From assembly GCA_007258455.2 (NCBI GenBank), contig VDFB02193867.1:563659291-563723290 (forward strand): a DNA stretch of 64,000 nt. Reading direction: 5' to 3'. Source of the DNA: Sequoia sempervirens. Lineage: Eukaryota > Streptophyta > Pinopsida > Cupressales > Cupressaceae. The notes beneath the pieces were generated by a model, which searched no databases, was not told the DNA's origin, and worked only from the letters and a program-made list of their open reading frames with translations. Shown in pieces: positions 11,037-22,999 of this stretch; within the stretch, counting starts at the first letter, position 1, and each line of letters begins with the position of its first letter. The translations under genes were made by a program, and so were the position numbers.

Positions 11037-14000
11037 CTACTCTTTAGGAAGATCTTTGTCTTTAGCTGGGTTGTCTTGCTGTTCCTCGGAAGCTGCGTGT
11101 TCTATATATTTGAGGATGACCACTTGGAGCTTGTCGATTTCAAGGATTTCACATCGTAATGCCTCGTAGCTCCATTCCTTAGCGTTCTCTTCCAGCCTTT
11201 TCCAATCTTTGTCATACTTCGAGCCTTGTTCCCTGAACAGCTCTGATTGGTCAAAGGCATGGGCAGCAAAACTTAGGAATTCCGTTGTGATTTCTCCAGC
11301 TATCCCATCCTTCATCTTCTCCTGAAAGTATGGCTTGATCTTCTCTGGATCCATTTGCACTGTGGGAATATCATAGCCCATTGTCAGCTTGAGATATTGG
11401 GTGCATTCTACCTCGATCCACCCTACCTAGGATTTGCTCCAACCTCTCCTTTCGGTTGTCGAGGTCTTTGTGCCACACGTCCACTAGCCAGTGATCTTCT
11501 TTTTTCAGCTCCAGCTTCTCCTCCCACGTGGCCTCAGGCATTTGAAGGATAGCCTCAATTCTTGGGAAGGTGGAGTCGTAGGTGGTGGGGAAATTGGTGT
11601 AGAGCCTCTTTGTGCTCTCCAAGGAATCATCAGGTCCAAGAACTTGTTGGCTGTCTGAACTGCCCTACTGATTCCCATGTTTCTGACATATGTGACCTGC
11701 CAGAACCAATCCTCGGTGGTTTTCTCCAAGTTCTTCCTTCTCTCTAGTTTGTCTATTTTCTCTTTGGAAAGCAACTGAGGTGCAATCGTGGATGTGGTGG
11801 GTAGGTCATCCACTGAGGACCATTGTTGTATGTAGTTAGTTAACGCTACAACCTACGCCTTGAGCTCATCCTTGGAGACCTTGTCTTGCTTTATCAGGTG
11901 CACCACCGTGGCCACCGACTCCTCTAGGTGTTCGACATTTTTCTCTCTAGTTGCCATCCCCAAGTCAATGGTGGAGATGTTATAGCTCACCCCTGCTTGG
12001 CCAATAGTAGGCATTGTAATTTGTGCCGCTCGGGAACCGGAAGCATCCATTGTTATTCTGGATCGGAGCTTGGGCTTCTTCTCCTTCTTTGTTGTGATCT
12101 GGGACCGAGCCAAGATGGCTTCCAACCTTGCCCTTGGGTCCTTCAGCATAGGGGTTGTCTTTTCAAGTTGCTTTTCCAACCATTCAGGCATAGCAGACTT
12201 ATCCTTGGGTGACTCACGGCTACTCTCGCCCTTCTTAGTCAGAGGCAAGACTTCTGCCTCTTTTCACTTTTGGGGCTCTTTCTCTTTGGTAGCATCCTCT
12301 TCTTCATCAGAGTCATGAACAAATATGAGGAATTTGACAGGTAGCTTGGTGGATAACTGCTGGATGGGAGTTTCTTCTTTCGCTGCCTCTTCTTCTTTCT
12401 TCTCTTCAATAGTCTCGGCCTCAGGGATCTTAGCAACATGGGTCCTAGCCTCTGTCAAATCTTTTATCTGCTACTCTTCTGGTGGCTGCCTTTCTTCACC
12501 ATGTGGTGACTCTTCTGCTTCCTCCCAAACATCCTTTAGCTGTTGCGCCATCTCCTCAAGGTACTCATCGAAGGTTTGGATGATTTCCTTAGCACTCGAG
12601 CCATCCTCCTGATCTCCACTCCTAGAAGAGCCCGTCTCTTCCCCATCATAAGCCACCTTGTCGATGGTTTGGTGCTCATACTCGGGGTGCTCATGATACT
12701 CATCAGCCTCCTCCTCTATAGACTTTGAGGCTTCCTGCTCTCGCTCCTCCAACTCCTTTGAGATAAGCATTATAGCTTCCATAGCTGGCGTCCCTGTCAG
12801 TGGTTGTGAAGGCTGAGCCATTGCAAGGACATGCCAGAGGGTGATGTTATTTTTGCCAGAGGGAGCGATGTGATCGGCGACATAGCACTAGAAGAGGAAG
12901 GGGGAGTGGTCATGCCAGAAGAGGAGTCAACATTAATTATCAACTCGACCGAAGGTGAAGGAGCAAGATGGACTAAAATGTCCACCGCCGGTGGGGAAGC
13001 GGAAACTGTAGCTAGAGAGGTGGGCAGTGCCACAGGAGGGGCAAGGAGAGGTAAGGGAGGTCAAGCCTCTTCTGCACTGACTGCCTACTTAAGTCACTTG
13101 GGAAATGAACCTCCCATTTCTTTCTTTGCTTGCTCCTTGGGATCCGCAAACTACGCAGTCTCTGTTCCCTTTCTCTTCTGGGACCTGGTGACTGGAGGAG
13201 ACTTCGAGGTCTCACCAGTCGATGTGGTGGCAGCAACGTCCTCCGAGGCACTTGGATTTCTCTTGAGCCCTTCATAAGTTAGGACTACCCCTTGTCATTT
13301 CAGATGCACCACTTGTCCATCGATCCACTCCCTGGTGCGAGTTATGATCGGCTGGGTGATGGTGTCTAGGTCATCGACCTCTTGTTCATCCCAGTCGATT
13401 GACGGTATCGAGAGGTTGGCAACCACAGGGTACCTTGGATGCATAATGGTGGAATCATCCTCCTCAACCTGGTCTGGTACTGGGAACGGTTGCACTCTTC
13501 TTAGGAACAACACCATCATGCACATGTAGTGCCTTGTGTGCACCTCTTTGTCATCCTGGCAATCAGCCCAAAAATATTCAATGTGGTATTGGTGGGCATA
13601 TGTTGGCTCCAATTCCTTCCTTACATGGCCATGTGGATCTGTTTGCGGGTAGGCAGTTTACCAGTCGAAATTGTAATCCTTAAGCTCCTTCTCAGAGTTA
13701 CTAGCACATTGTGACATTTGTAATCGATACAGGCCCTGGCCGAGGGTCATGGGGTAGGGGATCCCTGCTACGTGCTTATTGCCAAAAATTGCCTGGATGT
13801 GCTGGAGTTGCCGAGAGAGCTCCAAGAGGATGATCCTGTCATTTGGGTACCAAGGCAATTTGTTCGGCCTTTCTGTGAAACCTTGGGCCCGGATGTATGC
13901 AAACATGGGAAACTGGATGAATAGGAAGGCGTATTGCTTTAGGAGCGCCTGGGTGCTATGGGAGACCCTCCTCTCGAAGTCTCCAGTGATCAACCTGATT

Positions 14001-14962
14001 ATGTGGCCGGTGAAGGCGTCATTAACCCTGCAGTACTCCTTGAAATTATGATATTGGAGTTGCAGGTACTTGTCATAGGCTTTAAGCCCTCGCTTCTGCC
14101 CCTGATCAGGTGGTATAAATAGCCCGTTGTATTTCTTTAGATCTGCCAAGGAGTAGAAAAGGTAGGAGGTCATGTAGAACTTGGAGCTCTTTTTCACATT
14201 GATAAACTGCTCATGGAAGCAGTTGCTAATAATGCCTCCCCAATAGAATTAGACCTTAGTCGTGACGTCCTCATTTCCCTGCAGGATCTACTCAATATAG
14301 TATGTCATCCACTCTTGGAAGTAGGCGGTCATTGGGAGACCCATGACCCTGCTCAATAAGGTTACCAAGTTATGGTAATCCTTGTGGAAATCACCACGAA
14401 AGAGTTCTTGGGGAACCTTTGCAATGTTGCCCCGTTTTTCTTTAAGCCAATGGAGGTTGATTGATTTCTTGCACCCTAATGGATTAGCATCCCACGCCGC
14501 TTCGCATTCATCTAATGTGGGGACCTCCATCTATTGGATTGTGGGGATGTGGAATGTCTTGGTGATCCCTTCTGGTGACATGTCTGCAAGGATGTTCCCT
14601 TCCTTATTCACAATTGTTCTTGTGTCTGGCTGATAGCCTTCTCGGCAAGCCATTACTAATTCGGGCGCCACGAGAGATGGAGGGAAACCGGTGGCCTTGG
14701 CTAATCCACTCTGCCGTATTAATCTGGCATTCTTCATTGTCGGGTTGACCCTGACCCTCTGAGTGAATTCATCAATATTCACCTGGCCAATATTAGTATA
14801 TGAAATTTCTTTCTCGTCGGTTGTGATCTTGGAGTGAAGCGGCTTGCCCTAGTACTGATATTTCATTTGGTCTTTGTCTTCCTTTCCCCGAGGGCTCCTT
14901 CTTGACTTCTTGCCCTTATCTTTTTTGGCGGATGCCCCTGAAGTTCCCGCAGCTGATTCCAT
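11037..14962 (-). pseudogene. U3-encoded long ORF of element B, 3' LTR copy
   Basis: Not matched to a family I can name. ATG at 14962 starts MESAAGTSGASAKKDKGKK, a basic N-terminus. A globular region follows (about 14780-13300) with landmarks GFPPSLVAPELVMACREGY, VNKEGNILADMSPEGI, LLSRVMGLPM, RVNDAFTGHIIRL, LPWYPNDRIILLELSRQL and IDWDEQEVDDLDTI. Then come a Pro/Ser-rich part, a Glu-rich part with Lys clusters (about 12820-12240) and a helical C-terminal region ending DKDLPKE at 11037. Each landmark has a counterpart in the ORF of element C. Several TAG stops and one frameshift from a 100-bp deletion near 12830 break it. The role is unknown; by position it resembles a retroviral accessory or env-like product. 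Confidence 0.75.
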
Positions 14963-14967
14963 ATATT

Positions 14968-14990
14968 CTGCAAGCAAGGGCAAGGTCAGC
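14968..14990 (-). promoter_or_regulatory. 3' splice site before the U3 ORF of element B
   Basis: On the minus strand a branch-point match CTGAC (branch A at 14986) is followed by a pyrimidine-rich tract and TTGCAG ending at 14968, 18 nt later. The ORF's ATG starts 6 nt downstream at 14962. In the 5' LTR copy the AG has become AA (30754-30753). The arrangement suggests a spliced message for the ORF. Confidence 0.6.
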
Positions 14991-15099
14991 ATAATAAAAT
15001 ATCAAAAGCGTTCATGTTAGTTCATTTCTCAAAAATAACATCTAAATAATCAATCAAGTATATCATAAATCTTATCTCTATATGTTATTGATCTTTGTT

Positions 15100-17540
15100 T
15101 CAGGGCATTTGGATAATCTGGGCTCGGAGGGCTGGACTTCCCTAGCAGGAATGTTGTCTGGAAGGGAAAAGGTAGCTGAAAGCTCTTGAAGAACTTTTTG
15201 GGTCAGATTTTGATGTTTTAGGAGGCTCATGATGAAGAAGAGAAAATTTCAGGATGTGGGTCAAGGTCAGATTTCAGATTTGGGCTTGTTTGGGTGGATC
15301 TAGAAGGACTCGGAGGTTTCAAGCCGGGAAGCCGTCGAGAGATGGCCATTGGTGACGGCGGACAGCAGATAGAAATTTGGAGGCAGAAGTCCGCAGGTTG
15401 GGGTCTGGGGGCGAATGGACGGCCGACATATCTTCATTTTGCTTTGAAGGCTCGGACCAGCGACATCGGGAAGGCTGGTGGACTTCACCATTTGGGATGG
15501 AAATCCTCACACGGAAGTCCGACAAGGGAAGCCCGGGGGATGAAAGCCGGTGGTATGAGCTTGTCGCTTAAGCTTAGCGGCAATTGGCATGACGGGGTCC
15601 AGAGGCCGGGGCGTTGGGAGAGAATTTTTGTTAGGAACAGCGTTTAAGAGGTGGACTTCCGCGGACAGAAGTCTGCCCACCAGCGCCTGAAGAGCAGAAG
15701 GCCGAGCGGGAAGCTCCATTCAAAACGACAGGCGAGGACCAGAATTATGGGACACGGGGCCCGATGCGTTGGCAGCCGCGAGGAGTTTCAGTGAGAACAC
15801 ATGGCAGAGGGATGTTCAGGGCTCGGCACCCAGGCAGACGGAGTGAGGATTCCGACATTAGGAGTGCGATGGCCTTCCGAGAACGGAAGTCCAGGAGGCA
15901 GACTCCGAGGACGTGACAGCCGTGGATGGGAAACAACAAGCGAGCGGCGGCGAAAAGGTTGGAGTCCGAGGGTCGGGCAGCATCAGAGTGTTCGCCAAAT
16001 GACCTCGCCGTGGGGAATGATGGAAAATAAGGAACAAAGGCGCGACATCCGGGGACCGAAGGCAAAATGATGGAGCGATTAAATCTGCCAAGGGTTTTAA
16101 AAGGGCCGAAGCATCGGCGGAGCTCGGAGGGCAGGACGCTGGGTGACATTCGCCGTTTTGGGAAGGCGAACCCCCGACGGAACTCTAGGGGTTCAGGCCT
16201 GGGACGGCCAAAAGGCATAGGTTTGGTTTTAGATTTTCACGGCGGAGCCAAAATCGGGATCCGGCAGCCGGGAAGGCAGGGTTGATTGGCCGTTCAAATG
16301 CGATGAAAGGCACATGGAAGTCTAAGGGGTAAAACTAGACCAACCAGGGCTGGCGAGAGGGATTGCCATTGGCGAGTGTTTGGAGTTTTGAGTTTTGATG
16401 GCGAAAGTGGGTTTCGGGCTCGGGGAAGACATTTTCCTTGTGCGAAGAATAGCCGCGGTAGGGGGACGTCCCAATTTGGCAAGGAGGGTATTCTAAGTGT
16501 TTGCTCAGTTTTCTGCCATATGGGTTTGGTGCCCAGTCTAGGTTTTTACCTCTTTATGCCTCCCTAACAATTTGTTCATTCATTTAAAACTTTGAAAATC
16601 ATGAAAAAGATGTACGAGAGGGCAACTGATGGCCTACCTCGAACATGCAGAGCGAGAAGATGTGGGATCTACCAGGAGTCGATGAAATGATGTTGACGGC
16701 GATGATCATGACGCTTGTTGAAAGCTGTGGGCTCCAGATGATAGGTTGTGCAATTTGCTCCAATCCTGTAGAATGATAATGACTACCCGGATCGGGCCTT
16801 TTATACCCAAACTGCCATGAATGACTATAATAAATACTCGTACGGCTGCTGTTTGATTTTCTCCAATTTTGAATGGGGACGACGAGGAGCGGCCCAGGGC
16901 CCGCAGGGCAAGGAGCTGGCAGACATCCGCTGTTAGGGGTGGCGAGACCGTCATGGAATTCTGGGAACGGAACTCTGGATGGCCAGGCCCAGAAGGTCCC
17001 GCAGCAGATAGTGGGTGAGATTACACCGTGGGTGGCAAAGACAATGGTGGGACCCGGGGGGCGGGTCGCCGCAAGAGGTTCGCCGTTGTAGTCAGCAAAA
17101 CCAAGATGGAAGTCCGGAAGCGAACTTCCAGGGTCTGGGGCCCGGAGGGGCAGGCGCCGCCCCAAAAATTTTGCAACAAGTTTCAGATGGCAGGCGGTAG
17201 GGTGGATCTTGAGGTTCAGAAAGACGCTCAGCGAATGTCGTGAGGGGTAGCATTTCCAGAGGGGAAACCCGAAAGGGTAACCCTAGCTAGTCGGGCCCGG
17301 AGGGGTTGGGAGCCGTTTCATGGCCAAAATGCCAAAGGAATTCCCTGAGGCCTCGGAAGGCAGCAAAAACCAAAAGTGGAGGCATGATCAATTTATGATG
17401 GGACTTTGGAGCAACATCGACCATTCGAAACATAAAAAAAAGAGGGGCATGCAAAACGAGGCAACCCCAAAAGGACTCAACAAAGCGAAAGAAAAGAGGG
17501 TCCTCATTCTGAATGAGGCGTGTGTGCTAAGGGCCCAAAA
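15100..17540 (-). other. GC-rich start of U3 in element B 3' LTR
   Basis: Base composition changes sharply to GC- and CpG-rich sequence. It is full of a recurring octamer GGAAGTCC or its reverse complement: exact at 15134, 15513, 15653, 15885 and 17108, with variants such as AGAAGTCC at 15385. Open frames on both strands here reflect high GC. It could be an enhancer-like or methylated regulatory block; no function is shown. Confidence 0.5.
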
Positions 17541-17557
17541 AATGGCAACTCCACTGG
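17541..17557 (+). other. Primer-site-like tract bordering element B 3' LTR
   Basis: On the plus strand, antisense to B's genes, AATGGCAACTCCACTGG begins right at the LTR border. The same tract, TGGCGACTCTACTGGGG in antisense, lies beside the 3' LTR of element C. It looks like a tRNA-complementary primer site of the Tat/Ogre kind, but it lies where a polypurine tract should be. Confidence 0.5.
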
Positions 17558-17577
17558 AGAATGCTCCCGAGCATTCT
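17558..17577 (-). other. Conserved hairpin upstream of element B 3' LTR
   Basis: A perfect 9-bp inverted repeat, AGAATGCTC and GAGCATTCT, with a 2-nt centre. Element C has GAAATGCTC and GAGCATTTC at the matching place. The differing bases change in pairs, which keeps the stem. Confidence 0.7.
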
Positions 17578-18462
17578 AAGGATAAATATCCATTCAGGAC
17601 CTAGAATCTCTGGTTTCGCAGACTAGGAGTGGCTTCCATAGATGAATCTGGGAGGATGAGATCCTTAATTGGATCAGCTTACTGGACATCTCAAAAGTGT
17701 GTGTTTAGTGAATTCATTATTTTCCTAGGGATGGTGACCAGGGTTACCAAGTCAACCGAGTGAGTTACATAAATCGTCTAACACCAAAAGTAACCTGGAC
17801 ATTGCCCCGCTGCTAGTCAGGCATCCATAGCCCTGATGGAGTTGTCGCTACAATCTCATGGATACTGCTCTACTACTGGTTGGGCGTCCATAGCCCCGGT
17901 AGAGTTATCTGAACACCCATACGGTCATTTATTTCTTTTTTTTAGAGTTTATTTTTTTCTTTTTCTTTTTGCTTTGATATTTCACTTCTCTTTTACCATT
18001 TAGTTCGATCAGGTAAGCATTGAAACCTACAATGGGTTTGAGACTATAGTGGTCACTGGAGTAGACCTGAAATTTTTCACTCACTAGGGTGTCATAAGAA
18101 CCATAGTACAATCCTTCAGAAATTATTATGATGTGCTTTGTGCGAGATCTGAGATGTGAGTAAGAAGATCCGGCTAAGGGTCAAGTTCTGAGCAGAGTCC
18201 AAACAAGGAAATCATTCGTGGGTAGCTTTCAAAGACTGATAATCTAGAGTGAATGTTTAACCAAATAACACAAAGAACAGACAGCAAAGTGAACCGCTTG
18301 CCAGGCAAGCACGACCACCACAAAGGGAGCGGGGAACATCTTTCGAAACAAAATTGCTGGGAGGGAGAAAACAAAAAAACGACGCAAACAAAATGCAAAC
18401 AAGCAAGAAAGAAACTACTCTAACCTATGCACAAGTATTTACAACAAAGAGCTCGAAGGAGC
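17578..18462 (-). other. 3' untranslated region of element B with a twice-repeated motif
   Basis: This lies between the integrase stop and the hairpin. On the minus strand it holds two copies of a motif around GGGGCTATGGACGCC (17900-17855) and GGGCTATGGATGCC (17836-17790), each followed by a CAGTAG/CAGCGG-like element and a GTATCC/TGTCCAGG segment. Element C has the same pair at 56139-56245. The rest, including a T-rich run near 17935-17970, carries no coding sequence. Confidence 0.55.
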
Positions 18463-19827
18463 TCAAGCCTGGAAGTAATGTTTCAGGTGCTACCCGTTGA
18501 TTGGCAATGGGACATTCTCACTGGTTAAGGTCTTTAGGCAGAAGGCATTATCTCCCAAAATCTCAGCTATCTGAAAGGGCCCAAGCCAAAGCTTCTCAAT
18601 TTTTTTGTGTTGCCCTTTCTTTTCATGGGCCTTATCTCAATACAGGACCAAATCTGCAATTCTAAAGGCCTTGATCTTGGCTCGACGGTCGAACCATCTC
18701 TTAACTATGCCCTAATATTTGGTGAAATTTTCTATTGCACGGTTTCAAACTTCCTCTAAATGTAAGAGCTCAACTAACCAAGCTTCCCTACGATCTCATC
18801 CCTCATAAAAATTGTTGATGAACTGAAGAGTAGGAATCTTCAGGTGGATGGGGAATATAGGCTCTAGGCCATAGACAAGGTGGAACGGAGAATCACCTAG
18901 GGCACCCTTGTGACAGATGCGATCATCCCAAAGGGCGAAGCGGAGCTTGGTATGCTAGTCATTGGGATTCTTATCTAGCAACTTCTTGATCACTGTAATC
19001 AAGTTTTTGTTCATGGACTCAGCAAGGTCATTTCCCTGAGGGTAGTAATTGGATGAGAATTTAAGGGTTATTCCATAGTCAAACACCCAACTAGAAAATT
19101 TTAATGAAGCGAATGTGGGTCCATTATCACATACCAAAGCATATGGATAGCCAAAGCGATTTAAAATGAAACTTTCTAGAAAATTAGTAACTACTTCAGT
19201 TGTGCATTGCTTACATACTATTGCTTCCATCCATCTAGTACAATAATCAGTAGTGGTAAGAATGTACTTATGCCCCACAGATGATGGAGGGCTTACCAGA
19301 CCGATGAAGTCGAGACCCTATTGCGCAAAAGGCCTTACCTCCAGCACAGGCTACAGTGGGACAGCAACATTCCTTTCCCTAGTGGCAATGGTCTGGCATG
19401 TGTGACATGAACAAACATGGCAATGGGAATCTTTGAAGACAGTGGGCCAATAATACCCTACTCTCAATATTTGATGTGTCGTGGAGGAACTAGAACTGTG
19501 GCCCATGCCAAATTTATTGTGAAACTCTCTCAAGATGTGTTCTGCTTCTTCCTTGCCAAGGCATCTCAGATAAATGCCTTCATGATTCTTTTTGTAGAGA
19601 ATGGAACCTTGTAACATGTAACCATTACTTTTCAATCTTAGGGCCCTCTTTTGGACTCCTTGCAGGTGCGGCGGGCACTTATAGTTCAACAAATAGTAGA
19701 GATTCTGGTACCATTCTCCCGGGGAGACATCTTCAAGCTGATACTGCTGCACAGTGAGTTCGGGTCCAGCTTTTGCTGCTGTTTCAGCAATTGTGCTCGT
19801 GAGTGCCTGCCCTCGTACCAGTTTCAT
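18463..19827 (-). pseudogene. int: Element B integrase
   Basis: Minus strand. An HHCC zinc domain comes first (EFHNKFGMGH ... CHTCQT, about 19540-19400), followed by the DDE core: acidic residues in the LVCDNGPTF segment near 19125 and Glu in DLAESMNKNL near 19015. The C-terminal part runs through RWFDRRAKIKAF, KLWLGPFQIAEILGDNAF and PLPINGQHLKHYFQA to the TGA at 18463. Stops and at least one frameshift (around 19350-19280 and after 18955) break it. It would insert element DNA into the genome. The C-terminus is the GPFQ-type fold, with no chromodomain. The order after RNase H matches element C. Confidence 0.8.
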
Positions 19828-19830
19828 CGG

Positions 19831-20165
19831 TTAGATCTCCATATCATACTCTTGGAGCAGGGTGACCCACTTAGCCCTTTGTTCGCCCAATTCATTCTGC
19901 ATGAGCAGCGTTTTTACTGCGGGGACGGGGACAATGGCGAACACCTTATTGCATAGAATGTAGTGTCTAAATTTCTTCACTCCTCTAACAAGAGCATATG
20001 CTTGCTTTGCGATGTTGTGATAATATAATTCAGCATCCTTGAGGGGAGCACTCATGAAGGTGATTGGATGCTCGTTTCCTTCATCATCTTTCTGGGTCAA
20101 CATGCTAGCACAAGAATGCTCTGAAGCAAATGAGTAGATGTAGAATGGCTTCAGATAATCTGGGC
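19831..20165 (-). pseudogene. Element B Ty3-type RNase H, catalytically degenerate
   Basis: The RNase H fold follows RT: FYIYSFASEHSCASMLTQK, HPITFMSAPLKDAE, KQAYALVRGVKKFRHYIL. Where active gypsy enzymes have Asp in the first strand (DAS) this has FAS, and where they have TDH this has VPA. Two acidic ligands are therefore missing. The same losses occur in element C, so they are ancestral to the lineage and not late decay. The archaeal-type RNase H upstream of RT is the likely active enzyme. Confidence 0.7.
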
Positions 20166-21316
20166 TAACTAACACAGGTGCCTCAGTGATAGCTTGTTTT
20201 ATTTCTTCAAAGGATTGTTTGGCATCTGGCGTCCATTCAACTTTGGCGTCTTGTTTGAGCATGGCATTGAGAGGTTTGACAATTTCTGTGAAACCTATGA
20301 TGAATTTTCGGACAAAGTTGATCTTTCCAAAGAAAGATTTTAATTTCTTCTTGCTGCCCAAGGGTTGAATTTTGAGTAAAGACTCGATGCGCTCAAGATC
20401 AATGGAGATTCCTTGCTCCAAAATAATGTGCCCGAGCAATCTGCCTTCGGTCACTCTAAAAATACACTTCTTGGGGTTGAGGGAAACCTCAAACTCTCTG
20501 CATCTTTGAAACACCTTGCATAAGTCAGAGACATGATTGCCTCGCTTTTTAGAAAACACGGTGAAATCATCCATATAGATGATTATGCACTTTCCAATTA
20601 GGTCCTTCAAGGCGATATCCATGGTGCATTGGAAAGTGGCGCCAACATTGATGAGCCCGAAAGGCATTCTTCTATATGCAAACATCCCCCACTTAGTGGT
20701 GAATGTTGTCTTGTGACGATCCTCATATTGTGCCATTACTTGATTGTATCCAAAGTACCCATTAAGGAAAGACATCATCTAGGAGCCATTGACGATCTGC
20801 AATACTTCATCTAGCAAGGGTACGGGATAGTTGTCTTTCTCTAAGGTGCGGTTTAGATTGCGGAAATCCATGCAAAATATAATCTCCCTGTTCTTCTTCC
20901 TGACCGAGACCAAGTTGGCCACCCATGTGGAATGCCCGATGGGAAAAATGATTCTTGCTGAGAGTAACTTTTGCGCCTCCTTATAAACGACAGGTTCTAG
21001 CAAGGCATTGATAGGGCGCTGCCGTTGACGGAATGGCCTCACTTCGGTCTTGAGAGGGATGGTGTGTGTAATGAAAGAGGTGTCATGTTTTAAAATCTTC
21101 GTAGCTCCATGCCACCACATCATGGTATCTTCGTAATGCATTCGTAATTCCTCTATTTTCCTCTGGCATGCACACCTTGCCGATAAAAACATTCTTAGTC
21201 TCCTCAGTTGTCCCAAGATTATGAGTGTTGCATTGGTTGTTGATGGCCTCCTTTTTTGTTTGTTGACCTTGATCTCTGATTTGATCCAAGTCAAATATGC
21301 ATTCTAGTTGAATCAT
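20166..21316 (-). pseudogene. rt: Element B reverse transcriptase
   Basis: Minus strand. Landmarks in order: PFRQRQRPINALLEP, STWVANLVSVRKKNREI, CMDFRNLNR, SFLNGYFGYNQ, FAYRRMPFGLINVGATFQ, the catalytic YMDD at 20577-20566, LLGHIILEQGISID and FFGKINFVRKFI. Upstream, a segment with IGKVCMPEENRGI (about 21190) corresponds to ISKVCTPEERRGI in C. Frameshift near 21290 and an in-frame stop near 20779. It copies element RNA into DNA. All core motifs are present, so the domain was complete when inserted. Confidence 0.85.
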
Positions 21317-21376
21317 GCCTCTGGGGATTATGTTGGTTTTGAGGTTGATAACCCCTTCGATGTCTAGCTCAGCCTC

Positions 21377-21940
21377 CTATGGATTAGATTCATCAATTAT
21401 TTGAGCTGTGAAGACATTAGAACTTGTGATGAGTTGAAGGATATGCTTGTCATCATTAAAGACTTGTAGGTGGGTAACATTATCTAGGAATGATGGCGAG
21501 GACGTTAGCTCAACAGTGAATTTCTTGAGCCCAGATAAAGAAAGGGGTTGTAGAGTACTGGCCGCTTGAGCCAAGGCATCAGCTGTGTGATTCTGAGTAC
21601 GCGGGATCAATTATATATTGAATGCATCTAAACCCTCCAAAAGATCCCAGACCCTATGCCTGTAGTTTGTGAGTCTCCGATCATGGCAGGAATACAACTT
21701 TCTGACCTGCTTGACTACGAGTTGGGAATCCCCGAAGACTTGCAGCACTTTCACATTTTTCTTCAAGGCCATAAGAAGGCCAAAGACTAAAGCTTCATAT
21801 TTCGCTGTGTTATTGGTGCAATAGAGCTACAATCGGTGGGCAGCGAGAAATTTCTTACCTGTTGGGCTGATAAGTTTGAATCCAGCTCCAGCTCCTTGCC
21901 TGCACTTTGATCCATCAAATCAGAGTGTCAAACATGCGGA
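21377..21940 (-). pseudogene. Element B archaeal-type RNase H located before RT
   Basis: Minus strand. The fold reads FDGSKCRQGAGAGFKLISP, KKFLAAHRL, NNTAKYEALVFGLLMALK, LQVFGDSQLVVKQV, and ADALAQAAS after 21600. The first Asp codon is at 21916-21914. Acidic positions visible are D in FDGS, D in GDSQ and D in ADAL; the Glu in the AEYEAL block of element C is Lys here (AKYEAL), probably decay. This is the extra RNase H known in Tat elements, where I recall it between RT-RNase H and integrase. Here it lies between protease and RT, as it also does in element C. Confidence 0.75.
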
Positions 21941-22129
21941 GGATTCCTTATCATCGGGTCTGATTGAACTTTCGTTCCCTTTCGGCTAGACAGCTGGCCC
22001 TGTGATCTTAGGGGGGTTTTCTAACTCGATATGGAGATCAACAGGAGGCTCTACTGGTGTTTCCTTTGGCATTTCCATCTAGGGGGTAGTTGATTTTCTA
22101 ACATGTGCAACTACTGCTTGGCACAAGAA

Positions 22130-22168
22130 ACAATCAAACTCGGAGTGTGCAGCATTGTGAACCCTACA
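22130..22168 (-). other. Second zinc-knuckle-like motif in element B pol
   Basis: WCRVHNAAHSEFDC, a C-x2-H-x3-H-x4-C arrangement, sits between protease and archaeal-type RNase H. A similar C-x2-H-x4-H-x4-C unit lies in Gag at 23896-23855. Element C has both at matching places. Confidence 0.6.
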
Positions 22169-22189
22169 CCAGTTTGGCAATAAGAGATC

Positions 22190-22937
22190 CTAGAAATTCA
22201 TTTGGGCCCCCAGACTAAGTTGATCCCTTACGCACTTTTCCATGAATTCCTGGAAGCCATTGAGTAATCCCCAATCGTCATGCTTATCCGATTCATCATC
22301 AGGTTCTGCCAATGTTTCTGTGTCTAGGGGCATTCGTGTAGAACTAGTCGAAGGACTACACAACACCAGCAATACTTCATCTGCACTTTCTTCCTGAAGC
22401 CCGAGCTCATTTTGGTAGGTGAAAGGGCGGTAATTCCCTAAATTGGTCTCGACGAACAACACCTCACTGAGGTTATTGTATTCTGTGATTATGTACTTCA
22501 TACGAGGTTCACGGTCGATACGAATTTGATTTGGTAGCCCCTTCCATGGCAGCCACATGTGAGAAAGGTCTGTGGTGGTGTATCCATTTAGTGCCTTAGT
22601 GAATTCCCTTCCTAAGATGATCCCATATGCATCAGGAATGTCAGCCACTTGAGTATCAATGACCTATTGTATCTGCGGGTCTACGAAAATCTGCATCGGG
22701 ATACAGTTTATTTCACCCACGATGTTAATCTCTATTTTGTCCAGCTGGGTGACCTTTCTCTTTGAAGGCATGGGAGTGATGTCGAGAGCCTTGCATATTG
22801 CTAAGGGCATGACATTGGCAGAAGCCCCTGAATCGAGCAGGCAGTTGTGCAAGTTCTTCCCAAAGATCTTAATGGTGGTCAGGAAAGGGGGAGTTTCTAG
22901 TCTCCCTTGGAGGATGCCCATAGGTGTGTCTATGTGA
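22190..22937 (-). pseudogene. pro: Element B aspartic protease and acidic linker
   Basis: Minus strand. TPPFLTTIKIFGKNLHNCLLDSGASANVMP carries the D-S-G-A active site (about 22845-22830), followed by VTQLDKIEINIVGE, then VADIPDAYGIILGREF and HMWLPWKGLPNQIRI (about 22650-22515). An acidic linker runs to 22190. A TAG stop near 22662 splits the domain. The DSGAS form and the long SHMWLPWKG extension match element C and differ from the DLGA form in element A. Confidence 0.8.
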
Positions 22938-22999
22938 GCTATTTGACCTTTGTTCCTATCATTGCCCGTATCCTTGGTTTGGTTAAATTGTTGGTCCTT

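Larger units (their letters stand above)
9962..17540 (-). repeat. Element B 3' LTR (left copy)
   Basis: Matches 25709-33428 throughout. On the minus strand: a GC-rich segment (17540-15100), splice acceptor, long ORF (14962-11037), TATA box (10865-10854), then R and U5 to 9962. Relative to the other copy it lacks about 100 bp after 12830, which shifts the ORF frame. The 10866-11036 gap between ORF and TATA, and 9962-10853 downstream of it, hold no coding sequence. As the 3' LTR, its U3 is the one represented in the element's RNA. Confidence 0.85.

Noticed and set aside
15294..17604. Many plus-strand open frames of 60-120 codons in the GC-rich LTR block
   Set aside because: They overlap on both strands, lie antisense to the element, have no motifs and reflect few stop codons in GC-rich DNA.
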